From the NCBI GenBank assembly GCA_001599715.1, contig BCHU01000009.1, positions 372,001-436,000 on the forward strand: 64,000 nt of DNA, given 5' to 3'. This stretch comes from Phaeotremella fagi (Eukaryota; Basidiomycota; Tremellomycetes; Tremellales; Phaeotremellaceae). The stretch's first letter is position 1, and every line of letters begins with the position of its first letter. Shown here piece by piece: positions 22,461 through 34,223 of this stretch. The position numbers and the translations under genes were made by a program. The notes under the pieces were generated by a model, which searched no databases, had not been told where the DNA came from, and worked only from the letters and a program-made list of their open reading frames with translations.

Positions 22461-23232
22461 TGGGAATAGAGAATTATAACATTGAGAATTAGTATATGCT
22501 AGAAGGCAGAGGTGTTGAGATCACTTACACCTTCCTCGTTTTTTTAACACTGCTAATCTGATGGAAGAAGCCCGACCTTTTTTACCACGAAGACGACGCC
22601 ACCGCACACACCTCTAAATTGATTATTGAGGTCAGAGAAGTGTAGTTGAAACAATAACAGGTGGGAACGGTTTTTATTCACAGAGCGTTAAAACAAAAAG
22701 AGTGAAATGACTGGAATAAAACACCACGAAAAAAGAAAAATGACTAAAAAGCTAAACTAAAAAGTGAGAGTGAAAAGTGAAACACCATAAATTTATCATG
22801 CACTACACCGCAATCAGTGAGTCATCAAGTTGATGTAGTGAAAGGTTGAAAGTGATCGTTATCGTTATTATTATTGTATGCTATTATAGTGTATATGTCG
22901 TTTAAATGAGAATGATAGTGAAAGAAGGTGATTAAGAAATAACAAGTATTAAAGTGGTTCTTGGGTTGACTATTGATTAATGCCCGCCCTGATAGGAGAT
23001 CGTCAGTGGCGCCTAGACTGTTACTTGTAGCACATCTACATATATCAACACGAATAAGAGTACAATGTTCAACATGAAAAATGTGTGACTATGGAATGAA
23101 TCTATCTATGTACTCCTACTAAAAGAGAATGTGAGAAAAGGCATGAAAAAAGTGATTAAAATACAAACACGAAATGAAAAAAATGTAAAATCAACAAACA
23201 GTATCAGAAATCAAAAAAAAAGAACTACAACC
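22461..23232. other. Intergenic, 772 bp
   Basis: Upstream of the long disordered gene and downstream of the RING gene. Contains A-rich and AAAAAG-rich tracts with weak strand asymmetry (for example 22680-22800 and 23100-23225). No coding frame with a start and splice signals is convincing. Confidence 0.45.
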
Positions 23233-25769
23233 TCAAACAGGAACTCCGTTCCCAATTCTATTCATATCCATCTGATCATCACCACCGCTTTCATCACCTT
23301 TAACAAAACTAACCCCTTGAACCGTACTTGATGATCTCCAAGTCCCACCGTTAGGTGGAGTCTGGGCGCGTCTCAAACCAGGAGAAGACGATCTCATCGG
23401 TGAAGAACCTCTGAAATTCCAACCTAAAGGTGAAGAAGGTCGATTACGGATGACTGGGGACGATAAAGACGGACCTAGTGGTCGATAACTAGGGATAGGC
23501 GCTAGCGTGGGTAACATGAAGGGTAAAGCGATTTCCTTGAGTAAAGGGTATGAAGATAAATTTCCTTTGACGGTTATTTCTTTTCCTTCACCTTCACCAT
23601 GTTGGACACCGATATCGACATAGTTGTTTTCAGAGCCTGAATCAGATTCTGAATCGGAACCCTCATTCTGTGCTGAAGTCTCGACTGAATCATCTTGTTG
23701 GATGAGTTTGGCTTCGGCGGCGGGTAGCGGTTCACAAATGTGATTGTCTACTGTCAGTGGTGGATTTCCAAATCAACTCACATTTCTTGGTATGCGTCAT
23801 ACCCCCTTGTCGATAACATCTGAAGTCAGTCGTGGTGGATATATCAAACACCCACTTTCTTCCGAATTTACAATTCTCGCGATCCTTCACAGCAGCTGGT
23901 AAATTGATATCAGGTTTCTTCAATTCTCTCATCCACCATTCGACGATTCCAGCCTAAATCATCAGCAATTGATAATTTGATCAACTTACGCAAAGGACTT
24001 CATCGGCACATCCACCACAGATATTCTTATTTCCCGTGATACCCCGTTGCATCTCGTCAGCCATCCCACTTCTAAGTCTAAGATTGATATCTGCCCTCTC
24101 CATTAGTCCTAGAATACCGTTGGAATCGATAGCTTCAGGAGTCGATAACCATGAAACGATAGATACGAAAACAGATTCAGCTGTATGTGAAGTATCCTTG
24201 AAATAAGCGGCGAGATGATTCATTTCAGTCCAGTTATCACTAATGTCAATACACGTCTTTCGAGGTAAACCTACCGGAAAGCCATTGCCAACATTTCCGT
24301 TGCACCGTCTTCAATTGCCAAATGAAGTGGGCTCCAATGAGGTGCCATTTGGATCTGGGAAACAGGTAAACATCCACATGAATGAGCCTGGAGTCAGTTG
24401 AAGTCTTTCTTCAGAACGTACAGATGCATTGCAGAACCCTTCTCCGCATAGAGTACAGGAAGCGCTTTTAGGGCTATCTGACGGGGACAATTGATCACTA
24501 ACAGTCAGTTACCAATCCCAGAATCCAACTCACCATCCAGCGCATAAACGATGACCTTCTGGACACATGGTATCGACTCTCAAACACAACTCTCTCTCAG
24601 CTGGAATTTCAAATCGAGGAACCTGTCGTCAACTCCAAACTTCTCCAAAACTCACTGGAATAGGACAACGCCAAGCCCCCTCACTAGTTGGATAGCATGA
24701 TTTACAAGGTCTCCAGAAATCAGAAGCAGGAACTCGAGGTGGTGAAGGGGGGATTGGGAACTAACGTCAGTGTCAACGTAGGAAAATCACATACCTTGAT
24801 TGAACCACCAGAATAAACAGCTTCAGCTTGAGATCGTTCGTTATCCGATCTCTTGGCGTTAGGTCTCTGAAGAAGGAAGACTTCTGTTAACTTTTTGAGC
24901 ATCCTCATTGGTTCAGCTGATTTGATTGGGGTATGACGACAATGTGGACATGAAATTGGTGGAGGGACTGGATCACCTGGATGAAGGATCGCTGGATAAG
25001 GGGGGATGGACTGTGATGTTAGTTTTATTCAACGAATGAACTCACTTTAATCCAAAGTGTGACGCAGCTACCACAGAATGCATGTCCGCAGCCGTCGAGA
25101 ACAACGGGCTGAGTTTCAGTACAACAAATGATAACGTCACTCACATCAATAAATAGTGCAGCACACATTCCACAACTAAGTTCATCCTCCATGGCTTGAA
25201 TACTCTTGGGTATCTCTTCGTCTTCGTCATCTTCGTCATCTTCATTCCTGACTTCGACATGATTAACATCAACGTCATTCTTATCTTCCACTTCAACGGA
25301 TCCAGTCAAAACGGGTAGATCGTTATGAATGGGTTGATCATTGTTGATATGGGTATCAGCCAAACTAGGGACTGGATCTGAATCGAAGAAATCGAAATCA
25401 CCCTCCTGAACCAATTGAGAGATATCTAGAAAAGATGAACAAACTGTCAAATGTTTCTAACATACCTAAATCCATCCCCATCCCCAAAGGTTCTCGTGTA
25501 TTGGGATGACCGTCAGAACCAGGGTTACTACCGCTACCGCTGCCTTCCGCAAAGGGCCAATCGACTTGAAAAGCAATCTCGTTATGGTCCTGCTCTATGT
25601 ATTGGTCGATGATCCTTGCGATCTTGTTAGGTCTATCGGAGGATGTTGACAGAAGATCCATCTCGTCATCGTCACCTTCACGAGGTCTTGAGGGACTACG
25701 TAGGATGTCGGGATGCGTTATCTGTGTAAAGGGTGGCGGGATAGGGGGTGGTGAGGGTGAGTCGGACAT
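23233..25769 (-). CDS. CHFR-like RING E3 ubiquitin ligase
   Basis: Probable ubiquitin ligase related to the mitotic checkpoint protein CHFR. The N-terminal ~190 residues are acidic and disordered (runs such as EDDEDDEDEEIPKS). A RING finger follows: CGMCAALF, then DGCGHAFCGSCVTLW, an intron, and CPHCR. Downstream lies a cysteine-rich region: CKSCYPTS, CPEGHRLCAG, NICGGCADEVLC, and then LPAAVKDRENCKFGRKCYRQ with HICEP, which matches the CHFR cysteine-rich domain pattern (LP..V.....C..G..CRTQ ... HIC). The C-terminal tail is Ser/Pro/Arg-rich with SPxR-like sites. About nine introns; the end is GNGVPV and stop at 23233-23235. No forkhead-associated (FHA) domain is seen before the RING, unlike animal CHFR. 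The identity of the RING and Cys-rich parts is fairly sure; the substrate is unknown. Confidence 0.8.
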
Positions 25770-26037
25770 GGTGAGAGGGGGGTTATGGTTGTTGATGTGA
25801 GTGGTTGAGTGTAGGGGATGGTTGTGTTGTTATGTATGAGTGTAGATGTTGATGTGAATGTGAATGTCAATGAATGATAGTAGACAGAACAATGGGGATC
25901 TGTGACTGTTCACAGCTACAGCTTAAACTCAGAGTGCACCTGCACGATACCAGCGAGATCAGTTTGATATTCAATTTACGTAATATCGCGTGACTACTCC
26001 CTGCGTGGCAAATCTACTCAACTGATAAAGTCTATCT

Positions 26038-26095
26038 CCGCAATTCTCCGTATGATTTTCCCAGAGCGTGGGTTTCATAACATACTCTTACGTAA
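26038..26095. repeat. 58-bp direct repeat, copy 1
   Basis: Begins CCGCAATTCTCCGT and ends CATAACATACTCTTACGTAA. The middle differs from copy 2 but the length is the same. Confidence 0.7.
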
Positions 26096-26124
26096 AACAC
26101 CACCATACAACAAATAATCAAATC

Positions 26125-26182
26125 CCGCAATTCTCCGTGTTATTTTTGGCTGATTGGGGTCTCATAACATACTCTTACGTAA
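26125..26182. repeat. 58-bp direct repeat, copy 2
   Basis: Same ends as copy 1 (CCGCAATTCTCCGT ... CATAACATACTCTTACGTAA), starting 87 bp downstream of it in the same orientation. Confidence 0.7.
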
Positions 26183-26264
26183 TATAATAAGATTATTTTG
26201 ACGTCCACTCTGAATTTCAAGATCACTTATACTTGTCCACCCACTCACCCATCCACTCACCAAC

Positions 26265-27385
26265 ATGCCTAGAGAGATAGAACCACCTATCAATCAACTT
26301 GAATTCTTACTATCAGCTTTATCAGAAGGTAAAAGGTTGGATGGTCGATTACTTTTAGAACAGCGTGAATTCAGTTTAGAATTCGGTGATGAATTAGGAT
26401 GTGTTGAATGTCGTTTAGGTAAAACTTCGTATGTAAAGTTTATTTCTATGTCTTGTTGGTTAGTCGGTCATCTAATTGGATTCGATTCTACAGTGTTCTC
26501 GCTCAAGTTTCAGCTACTATTGTCAAACCAAGGGATGATCGACCGTATGAAGGTTTTTTATTGATTAATTCTGAAATCAGTCCGATGGCTTCTAGTGTGT
26601 ACGAAGCTGGGAGGTGGGTACTTCTTTACATCAACGTTTCACTACAAATTGACTACATTTCGATCTTCAGATCATCAGATGACGAAGTCATAATCACCAG
26701 ATTATTAGAAAAGAGTATAAGAAGGACTGAAGCTGTTGATCGTGAAGCGTTATGTATATTAGCGGGGGAGAAGGTAAGTCTTTGGTTGTATCTTGAATCG
26801 ATAAATTGACAACTATCTAGGTCTGGCAACTTCGTTTAACACTACATTTCTTATCGGATTCTGGAAATTTATTGGATTGCGCTTCGATAGCTGCTATGAC
26901 TGCTTTGAGACATTTCAGGAAACCTGACGTTGAAGTTTTAGGGGATGAGGTGATAATAGTAAGTGTGGTTTTTCATTTCAAGTGGAAACAAGTACTATGC
27001 TGATACAAATGATAGCATCGACCGGATGAAAGAGCTCCAGTACCGTTAGCAATACATCATACACCTTTATGTGTAACATTTGCATATTTCGAAAAGTAAG
27101 TCGTCAGACCTTAAATATAAATGACATTTAATAACACTCTACAGTCTTCCACCTATAATAGATCCAAACCATTTAGAACAAACACTTTCAACAGGTACAT
27201 TGACGATCACACTCAACGCTCAAAGGGAAATCTGCGTTCTATCGAAAGCCGGTGGTACACCTTTAACGGCTGATGAGATAATGTCAGTGGTCAGAGTTGG
27301 CGTCGAACGTGTTAGGAATAATGTTAAATTGATTGAGGAAGCGTTAGAGAGGGATAAGGGGAGTAGGGTTGTTGAGGTTAGATGA
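26265..27385 (+). CDS. RRP45: Exosome core subunit Rrp45 (EXOSC9)
   Basis: RNase PH-like ring subunit of the RNA exosome, for 3'-5' processing and decay of rRNA and mRNA in nucleus and cytoplasm. Six exons (26265-26428, 26494-26613, 26671-26773, 26821-26958, 27016-27095, 27145-27385), 281 aa. Landmarks: NQLEFLLSALSEGKRLDGR, LAQVSATIVKPRDDRPYEGF, EISPMASSVYEAGR, RRTEAVDREALCILAGEKVW, LRLTLHFLSDSGNLLDCASI followed by AAMTALRHFRKPDV, PLAIHHTPLCVTFAYF, and DPNHLEQTLSTGTLTITLNA. All fit Rrp45; the short C-terminal end lacks the long acidic tail of human EXOSC9. Phases all close. Confidence 0.94.
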
Positions 27386-27864
27386 GATGAATATGTAGCA
27401 TAGAATGCAATGTACAAACAAGTAACGACTATGAAGCCTGCCGGAGTTACCATTCACCTCTTGGCAGAGTACGCACAGCTTTACTCTGTCCTGGCCTGGT
27501 CATCGGCCGCAACTCGGAATTTTAAGGCGACCTTTTTTTTGCGTGATTTTATTGATCCTATTTGTCTTTGTCTTACTGTTTTGCTTATTAACCCTCACAC
27601 GATCCTTAGTCATTCTTCTTATATCCTCTTTCATTCCATCACAACAACGTAGTTGATCATTCTCCACTCATTGACAACCCGTAAACACACTCATTTAACT
27701 TTCACTCAGCAACCATATCTCCAAGTTTCGCTTTAAAACTTTTTAATGTTTTAATCCCCAAAATAATATATTACTGGACACTTAATCGACTTGATCTTTG
27801 TCAATACTCGACAGAATCTTCTAAAACTCATCTCGCCTAGATACATATCCACGTAACACTTAAG
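27386..27864. other. Intergenic, 479 bp
   Basis: Between RRP45 and the downstream dioxygenase, both on the plus strand. The right half is CT/CA-rich like a fungal leader. No convincing gene, repeat or TATA box. Confidence 0.5.
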
Positions 27865-29523
27865 ATGTTTCAACACCCATTCCTAGGTCAACCATCAGCA
27901 TCCTCTTCCACCACACCCATCCCCCAACCACTCTTGCCACCAGGCCATTTCCTATCCTTACCACCATCATTCTCCAATCCAACCCCAACAAACCCTTCAG
28001 GTTCACCTACAACATCCTCACACACATCCAACGGTCAAGCACCTAACACCTCATCCCTAGCTTCAGCAGATTACGGTGTAGACGTCCGAACCGGTTTTCT
28101 CCCTTCCAACAAAAACATCGATTCCCTACCTGGTCAATATGAAATCTGGGAAAACGCTTTGAAAGCTGCGAAAGGTTTACGTATCAATGGTCAACGTGAA
28201 AAGGAAAAACTTTGGAGACGAGGTATAGAATCTATGCCTGTTCTACCTATCGATAAATTGGATACTCTGCCGTTGTTATCTCGTGGTCATTTGGTTTTAT
28301 GTTTTTTATTACATTTCTATGCTCAGACTTCACCAACGATGAAATCGACGAATCTACCTATTCCCATCCCACCATCTATCTCTTTACCTTTATTGGAAAT
28401 CTCACCTTTGTTGGGTTTACCGCCAATCCTAACATATGCTGATACGGTTTTATACAATTTCCATTCGGTCGATTCAACCAAACCCACATCTTACCCTAAT
28501 AACCCACCTCTAAAATCGTTAGCTTCTTTCACTGGGACGAGATCCGAAGAACAATTCTATATCATCTCAGCGAACTGTGAAATAGTTGGATCGGAGGCGT
28601 TGAAATTAATGAGACAATCTTTGGATGAATTGTTCATCGCTGACGAAAAATCGATCAGAAGGTTAACGAAATATCTGAAACAACTATCGAAAGTGATTAA
28701 AAAAGTTGATGACCTCACCCAATCGATGATTAAAGAGATTGATCCAGAGGAATTCTACCATTTGATCAGACCTTGGTTCAAAGGTGGTGACGCTGACGGT
28801 AACGATAGTCCCGGATGGGCTTTTATGGGTTTACCAGAAGGAAGTGATGAAATCGTTTGGCAAGGTGAAAACAAATTCGCTACGAATCAATCAAAGATTC
28901 ATGGTGTTAAAGGAAGAAAGTTTTCGGGACCAAGTGCTGGTCAGAGTAGCTTGATTCACGCCATGGACGTGTTCTTGACTGTCGATCATAAACCCCAATC
29001 GAAATCGAAGGATCCAAATTCTGAAATCAAAATCGAATTGGATTATTCATCTATCAAGGATTCAACGACAGCTGCACCAGTCGAAGCTACCTATCTAGAA
29101 AGAATGTTATCCTACATGCCACTACCCCATCGAACCTTCCTTCTCCATCTGGCGACTCAACCAACCTCACTCCGCCAACTGGTAATCCACTGTGCCGTCG
29201 AACATCCAAAACTAGCCGAGGCTTATGATGGCGCTTTGGAATCACTGAAACAATTCCGTGAACGGCACATGAGGATCGTTTCGGTGTTTATCGTTCAGCA
29301 AGCTAGACGGGAACCTTCTTTACGGATTAAGAAGATTCTTGGATTGGTTGATGAGGGGGAGGAGGAGGATATGGAGATGGAGATTGAGACGGAGATGGAA
29401 ACTAAAGGTGAACTTAGGGGGACTGGGGGTACGGCTTTGTTCAAATTTTTGAAAATGTGTAGAGATAACACTACTAGAGCTATGGTTAGTCGTAAAGGTG
29501 ATTCGGGATACGAATTAGAGTAG
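27865..29523 (+). CDS. Indoleamine 2,3-dioxygenase family (Bna2-type)
   Basis: Heme dioxygenase that opens the indole ring of tryptophan to N-formylkynurenine, first step of the kynurenine/NAD route. One uninterrupted frame, 552 aa, longer than the usual 400-450 because of a Pro/Ser-rich N-terminal ~75 residues. Recognised parts: FLPSNKNIDSLPGQYEIWEN, LPLLSRGHLVLCFLLHFYAQ, FHSVDSTKPTS, RSEEQFYIISANCEIVGSEA, the SAGQSSLIHAMDVFLTVDH motif, and MLSYMPLPHRTFLLHLATQP. His468 in FRERHMRIV is in the place of the proximal heme ligand. An acidic insert (residues ~492-515, EEEDMEMEIETEMETKGE) lies near the C-terminus. Whether it is the Bna2 ortholog or a divergent paralog cannot be decided by eye. Confidence 0.9.
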   Translation: MFQHPFLGQPSASSSTTPIPQPLLPPGHFLSLPPSFSNPTPTNPSGSPTTSSHTSNGQAPNTSSLASADYGVDVRTGFLPSNKNIDSLPGQYEIWENALKAAKGLRINGQREKEKLWRRGIESMPVLPIDKLDTLPLLSRGHLVLCFLLHFYAQTSPTMKSTNLPIPIPPSISLPLLEISPLLGLPPILTYADTVLYNFHSVDSTKPTSYPNNPPLKSLASFTGTRSEEQFYIISANCEIVGSEALKLMRQSLDELFIADEKSIRRLTKYLKQLSKVIKKVDDLTQSMIKEIDPEEFYHLIRPWFKGGDADGNDSPGWAFMGLPEGSDEIVWQGENKFATNQSKIHGVKGRKFSGPSAGQSSLIHAMDVFLTVDHKPQSKSKDPNSEIKIELDYSSIKDSTTAAPVEATYLERMLSYMPLPHRTFLLHLATQPTSLRQLVIHCAVEHPKLAEAYDGALESLKQFRERHMRIVSVFIVQQARREPSLRIKKILGLVDEGEEEDMEMEIETEMETKGELRGTGGTALFKFLKMCRDNTTRAMVSRKGDSGYELE

Positions 29524-29678
29524 ATAGAGAAGAAGAGACTTTCATAATCCGATCCGAGACATCAGTTGTTTATTATTATGTAAATACATTCCTCGTGTTA
29601 TGTTTTAGATCGACAGCAAATTCCAACAAAGTTTGCATTCAAAACATTTTCTAATTCTCTATTTAAAATTCCCCTAAT

Positions 29679-31187
29679 CTAGAATTTGAAAACTTCTTCA
29701 GCTTTGTAACCCAACTCAGCCAAAGCACCCTTAAGTTCACCTTGTCTAGGTCCATCTTTCTTACCAGCAAGAGATTCAACTTGTGGTGGTGGACCACAAA
29801 CGAAAGCCATGACTTTATCGTTTTCGGCTCTAGGGAAAACTTTGGTGATTAACGGAGCGGTGACGAAACCGGTTTCACCTTTCCATCCCCATGGTGCTTT
29901 GTCTAAGACGTATTTGATTTCTAGACGGTCTGGATGTTGTTTAGCCAATGAATCCCATTCTTTTCTGAGAACTAGTTTGGATGGTCAGTCTTCTAACGGG
30001 GTGGTCAACAGACGAATGGACTTACGAATATCTTTCTCGGTAACGTTACTGAAAACCAATGTCCATTTTGTTTTATCCTCAGGTAAACCCAATGAATAAG
30101 TGATCAACTGGTACATTGGTGTAACACCACTTCCACCGGAGATACAAAGACCTTTATCGAACGTGTTTGGTTTATAGAGATATTTTTGGATTGGACCTTT
30201 GAACAACAAGGAATCCTTTCCTGGGGTAAGAGAGGCGATGTATGGGGTCAGTTTACCTCCCTACAGATAGAGTTAGATTGGGTTTAGGAGATATAGGAGA
30301 AGGGGGGTTACCTTGTATTCTTTTACCAATAGTGTTAGAGATCCGGTTTGATCTGGTGGGGAGATTGGAGTGTACGGTCTAAGATAGTGTTAGAAAGCAA
30401 TAGTAGAGGATGTTTGACTACCCACCTAATCACTGGTTTACCCTTTTCATCACGAATCTCACTCTCACCATCAGGTGATTTTACAAGAAGGGCAGAGGCG
30501 ACTTCACCACCTGAGATCTTTGATTTACCATCATCCCCTGGGTATTCGAAAGTATAGATCTTAGTGTTGTGGTTATAAGGTTCGACTTTGGTAAGTAAGA
30601 AAGAAACCCATTGATCTCTACGATTGTCGTATCAGTATGGTAGCCATTTTAGACCAATTGGACGCTATAACTGACTTGATCAATGCACCAATGACAGATG
30701 GACCTTTACTACTAGCTTCCTTCTCTGCAGATAGACTCTTGAGTTTGGATTCAGCGTTGGCAGCGAGGGCCTTAGCTTTAGCTTCAGCTTCAAGAATTTC
30801 GTTCGAGAGTTCAGTCTTGACAGCTGTTACATATCAGTACAGCTCAACCTTGCCATGAACATCAAATAGACGTACATGGATTTCTTTGAAGATAGACATA
30901 ACCACCAAGACCAGCCTATAAGTTTTCGTCAGTCACTTCAAAGTAACAGAAATAGATAACGCACAACACCAGCTAAAGCTAATCCCATTGGCCAATCTTG
31001 ATATCAGTTTTAGATTCATAGATTAAGACTTACTAGATGAACCACCGGCTGGAGCAGTTGCATAACTTCTGGCTTGAGATCGAGGTTGAGCCTTTTGGAT
31101 TAGCTAATGATTTGGAAACGAGTGACTTACGAAAGCTAGTTTAGCTGATGCTCTGAGAGATGGAAGAACTCTGTTGGTTGCGTACAT
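29679..31187 (-). CDS. MCR1: Mitochondrial NADH-cytochrome b5 reductase
   Basis: Flavoprotein that passes electrons from NADH to cytochrome b5, outer mitochondrial membrane/intermembrane space. About eight exons, from MYATNRVLPSLRASAKLAF (Arg-rich mitochondrial presequence) to EEVFKF before TAG at 29679-29681. A membrane segment (WPMGLALAGVAGLGGYVYL) follows. FAD-binding RPYTPISPPDQ and, after it, GPIQKYLYK; NADH-binding GLCISGGSGVTPMYQL, KWTLVFSNVTEKDI and VMAFVCGPPPQVESLAG. Unusual is an Ala/Lys/Glu-rich coiled-coil-like stretch of about 45 residues (KTELSNEILEAEAKAKALAA...) between the membrane span and the reductase domain. The gene is tail-to-tail with the dioxygenase gene (155 bp). Confidence 0.88.
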
Positions 31188-31537
31188 TGTTCAGTTCTAT
31201 TGTCTATGAATGACTTCTAGTTTATCTATGGGGGAATGGATATTGAGATCTTGAAGAAAGTAAGATTCTTCGATGACCAACTGAGATTACCTTTAAATGG
31301 GGGGATCGAATAGCATAAACTCTATCAGCTACTACTTGCTAAACTACTGAACAAGACCTCTTTATTTACTTTTATTCTTCTCATTTCATCTTAAACTCAT
31401 CATCAACTTTCATCTTCATCTCATAGGAATAACACAAGAATTCAACACAATAACCTATCTAACACAATCCCAAACACATTTCAACTCTCGCCGCGGCAGA
31501 CTCAACGTCTCCCAGCTCGACGGTTACCGTCCTTATC
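31188..31537. other. Divergent promoter, MCR1 / 4E-T-like gene
   Basis: 350 bp between start codons. The right part is a CAT/CT-rich leader. I see no further feature. Confidence 0.5.
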
Positions 31538-34223
31538 ATGAGTCCTCGTAAGTCCTTTCCTCTAACCCCCAATACAAGATTCAAGCAATCAAAAATCAAT
31601 CCCACTAACAACCTGATCCCAACGTAGTCTCACCCCCATCATCCTCTCACGTCTCACCGAAAGCTATACCTCCCAATCCAAACCTAAACCCTTTTTCACC
31701 TTTATCACCCGACCTCCCAGAAAACAAACTACTTTCCAAATCAACAGAAGATGGCGGTGACAACGAAACAGACGATTTATTACAGGAACTACTTGGGTTA
31801 GGTAAAAAATCTAATAACATCCAGAACGAAGAGGTTTCGATCAAAATCTCTCAAGAGTATTTGGAATATCGTCAGAAGATCAAACTAGGTCCAGTGATTT
31901 ATTACACCAGGGAGAGAATGTTGAAAGTAGCTAAACGATGTGATAAGAATGGATGGAAGAAACCGAGGGGTATGAAAGGTTTGGAACTCTGGTTTGGGTA
32001 TGTTTCAGGTGGTTTCCATCGAGTTGTTTATATTTACTTCAACGTTATAGACCAAGTTCACCAAGTAAACCGTTCCATATCCAACATGTCGACGATCCAG
32101 CTATCGCTTCTATTGGCCCACCAGCTGGAGGAAGTAGGAGAGGTGGCGGTGGTGGTGGTGGATTCGGGGAAGGTTTTGGATTTGGCGGTGGAATAGGAGG
32201 TGGTAGAGGTATAGGTCGAGGAGCCAGAAACATCGGGTACGTCATTGGACTACCTTTCAATTTCGTTGATTGACCTGTTACAGTCTTCGTCGACAGCCTG
32301 ATGCGGGAGCTGGTTCGGACGCTAACGGATTACCTTCACCTCCTGAACGTCGTGATAACGCTTTTGGTGGGCAGATGGGTAGATTCTCAGTTCGAGGTCC
32401 TAATGATAGAGGAATGAGGTTAGGTGGTGATGATGTGAGTTGAAGCAGTCGACTATTGGCCAAGTCTGACGGAATTAGACAATGGCTCAGGGGATGAAGA
32501 ATCAAAACCAAAACCAAAATCGGGACCAAAACGATAGAAGAGGTCAGAACCGTAGAGACGACAATGAATGGAGACGTGGTGGTGAGTTGTGAAATAATTT
32601 ATTGAGCTAAATCGTTACAGATAGAGGATCTGCACCCCCTCTACGCAATGGAGACAACAATCAACGTCGAGGTCAAAACTACAACAATAACAACACAAAC
32701 AACAACAACCGATACTTCGCTGAAACAGAAGACGTCGAACCCGCTTGGATGGAGGATGATTCCTCACCTACAGATCCAGCTATCGCCGAATCCAGCGAAG
32801 TTAACGATCCATTAATCAAGTTTGTTCCTGGAGAAGACATGATAGCAGCTCATAAACGATTAATGAAATCACGACAAGGAGGTGGACCAGGAAATGGCGA
32901 TTGGAGAAACGACAAACCTTTAGTTTCATTTTTCGGTGGTGAAGCAGATCCAGCTATTGCAACAGGTCCACCACCTGGATTTGAACAACCTAAACCGAAA
33001 ATTTTCAACGCGGCTGATTACCTTTTACCTAGTAAAGAAGAAGTTGAAGATGAGAAAGAAGAGGTTGAAGATACGACGACGAACACGAATTTCAGCAGTA
33101 GATTTCAAAAGTTTTTCGGTGGTCCTACGGCGGCGTCTGGGCCTTCTCCTTCCAATTTGGCTCCTCCACCTGGGTTAGGTAGATTCTCTTCTATGTCAGG
33201 TAGTAATGATGGGAGTCTTGGAGGGGTTTCACCTTCTGTTCAAAGTCCTGAAATCGTTTCTCCACCTCAACCACCGACTTCAGCTGCACCCACTGATGAC
33301 GGTGGGGGTAAAGTTGATGACCATATGGCGAAACTCATGGGAATGTTGTCTGCAAAGGTATGTTTTGTTACGCGCGGAGATTATACTGATGACTATCATA
33401 GGGTCCAAGTCCTGCTCCACCACGACTTGAGATGAATGTTAGACCTCAACCTCCATTCCCTCCGTTTGGTCTACCTCCTAATCTAGATTTCGGAAATCAT
33501 CAACAAGGTGAATATCAACAAATGCCATCTCAATCTCAACCTCCGCCCCAGCAACAGCAACAACCGCCACCCCAGCAACAACAACAACATAACCCACCGA
33601 GTCCTCAAAGAAATACCACAGGACCACCAATGGAATACGCTAACCCAAACCAACACCCTTCCTACCTCCCACCACCTGATCCAAGATATTTCCCTCAACA
33701 ATACGGACCAGGTCCAGGTCCAGGTCCAACACCCAACGCCCTCTTGCAACAATTATACGAACCTATGCAATCACCACCACCTGATGCCTTACAACTCTTA
33801 CAACGACAACATATGATGGGACCAGGACCGGGAGGACCAGGACCTGTACCAGGTCAAAACATGCAATCAAGACAATACGGTCCACCCCCACCTCAACAAC
33901 AACGTTTCAGACCACCACCACCACCTGAATTACTTAATCAACTGAATGGTCATTTCCCCATGGGTCCAGGACCGGGACCAGGACCTGGTCCAGGTCCACA
34001 AGGTCAAAGAATTCAAATACCAATTCAAAATTTCGGTCCACCTCCTCCAGGTTATAACCAGAATCCAAATCCAAACCCACAACAATTCGGTTATCCACCC
34101 AGAGGGTTTGATGAGAGATTCAACGGACCACCACCTCCAGGTTTACAGAATCAACAGCAGTTACCTCATCAACAGGATATGTTGGCCGCTTTGTTCTCTG
34201 GGTTAGGTCCTAGACCTGCTTAA
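31538..34223 (+). CDS. 4E-T-like translation repressor, Pro/Gln-rich
   Basis: Probable homolog of the eIF4E transporter 4E-T, a P-body protein that binds eIF4E and represses or stores mRNA. About seven exons; the first is 10 nt (MSP plus one base, 31538-31547). Near the N-terminus lies GPVIYYTRERMLKVAK, close to the eIF4E-binding motif Y-x4-L-phi but with Met at the Leu position. Then a Gly/Arg-rich stretch (RRGGGGGGGFGEGFGFGGG), an Asn/Gln/Arg-rich stretch, EPAWMEDDSS and DPLIKFVPGEDMIAAHKRLM (like the 4E-T central region), and a long C-terminal low-complexity part with QQQ, PPP and repeated GPGPGP. Ends LGPRPA. The assignment rests on short motifs in a mostly disordered protein, so it is tentative; another RNA-binding scaffold is the alternative. 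Confidence 0.6.

Larger units (their letters stand above)
25770..26264. promoter_or_regulatory. Divergent promoter with direct repeats and TTACGTAA sites
   Basis: 495 bp between the CHFR-like and RRP45 start codons. It carries two similar 58-bp blocks and three copies of the palindrome TTACGTAA (25976-25983, 26088-26095, 26175-26182). TTACGTAA is the known core of bZIP/Yap-type response elements. Two sites fall at the same place inside the repeated blocks. Confidence 0.6.

Noticed and set aside
33700..33990. GGTCCAGGTCCAGG-type repeats
   Set aside because: They encode the GPGPGP/Pro-rich tail of the 4E-T-like protein and are coding low complexity, not an independent repeat element.
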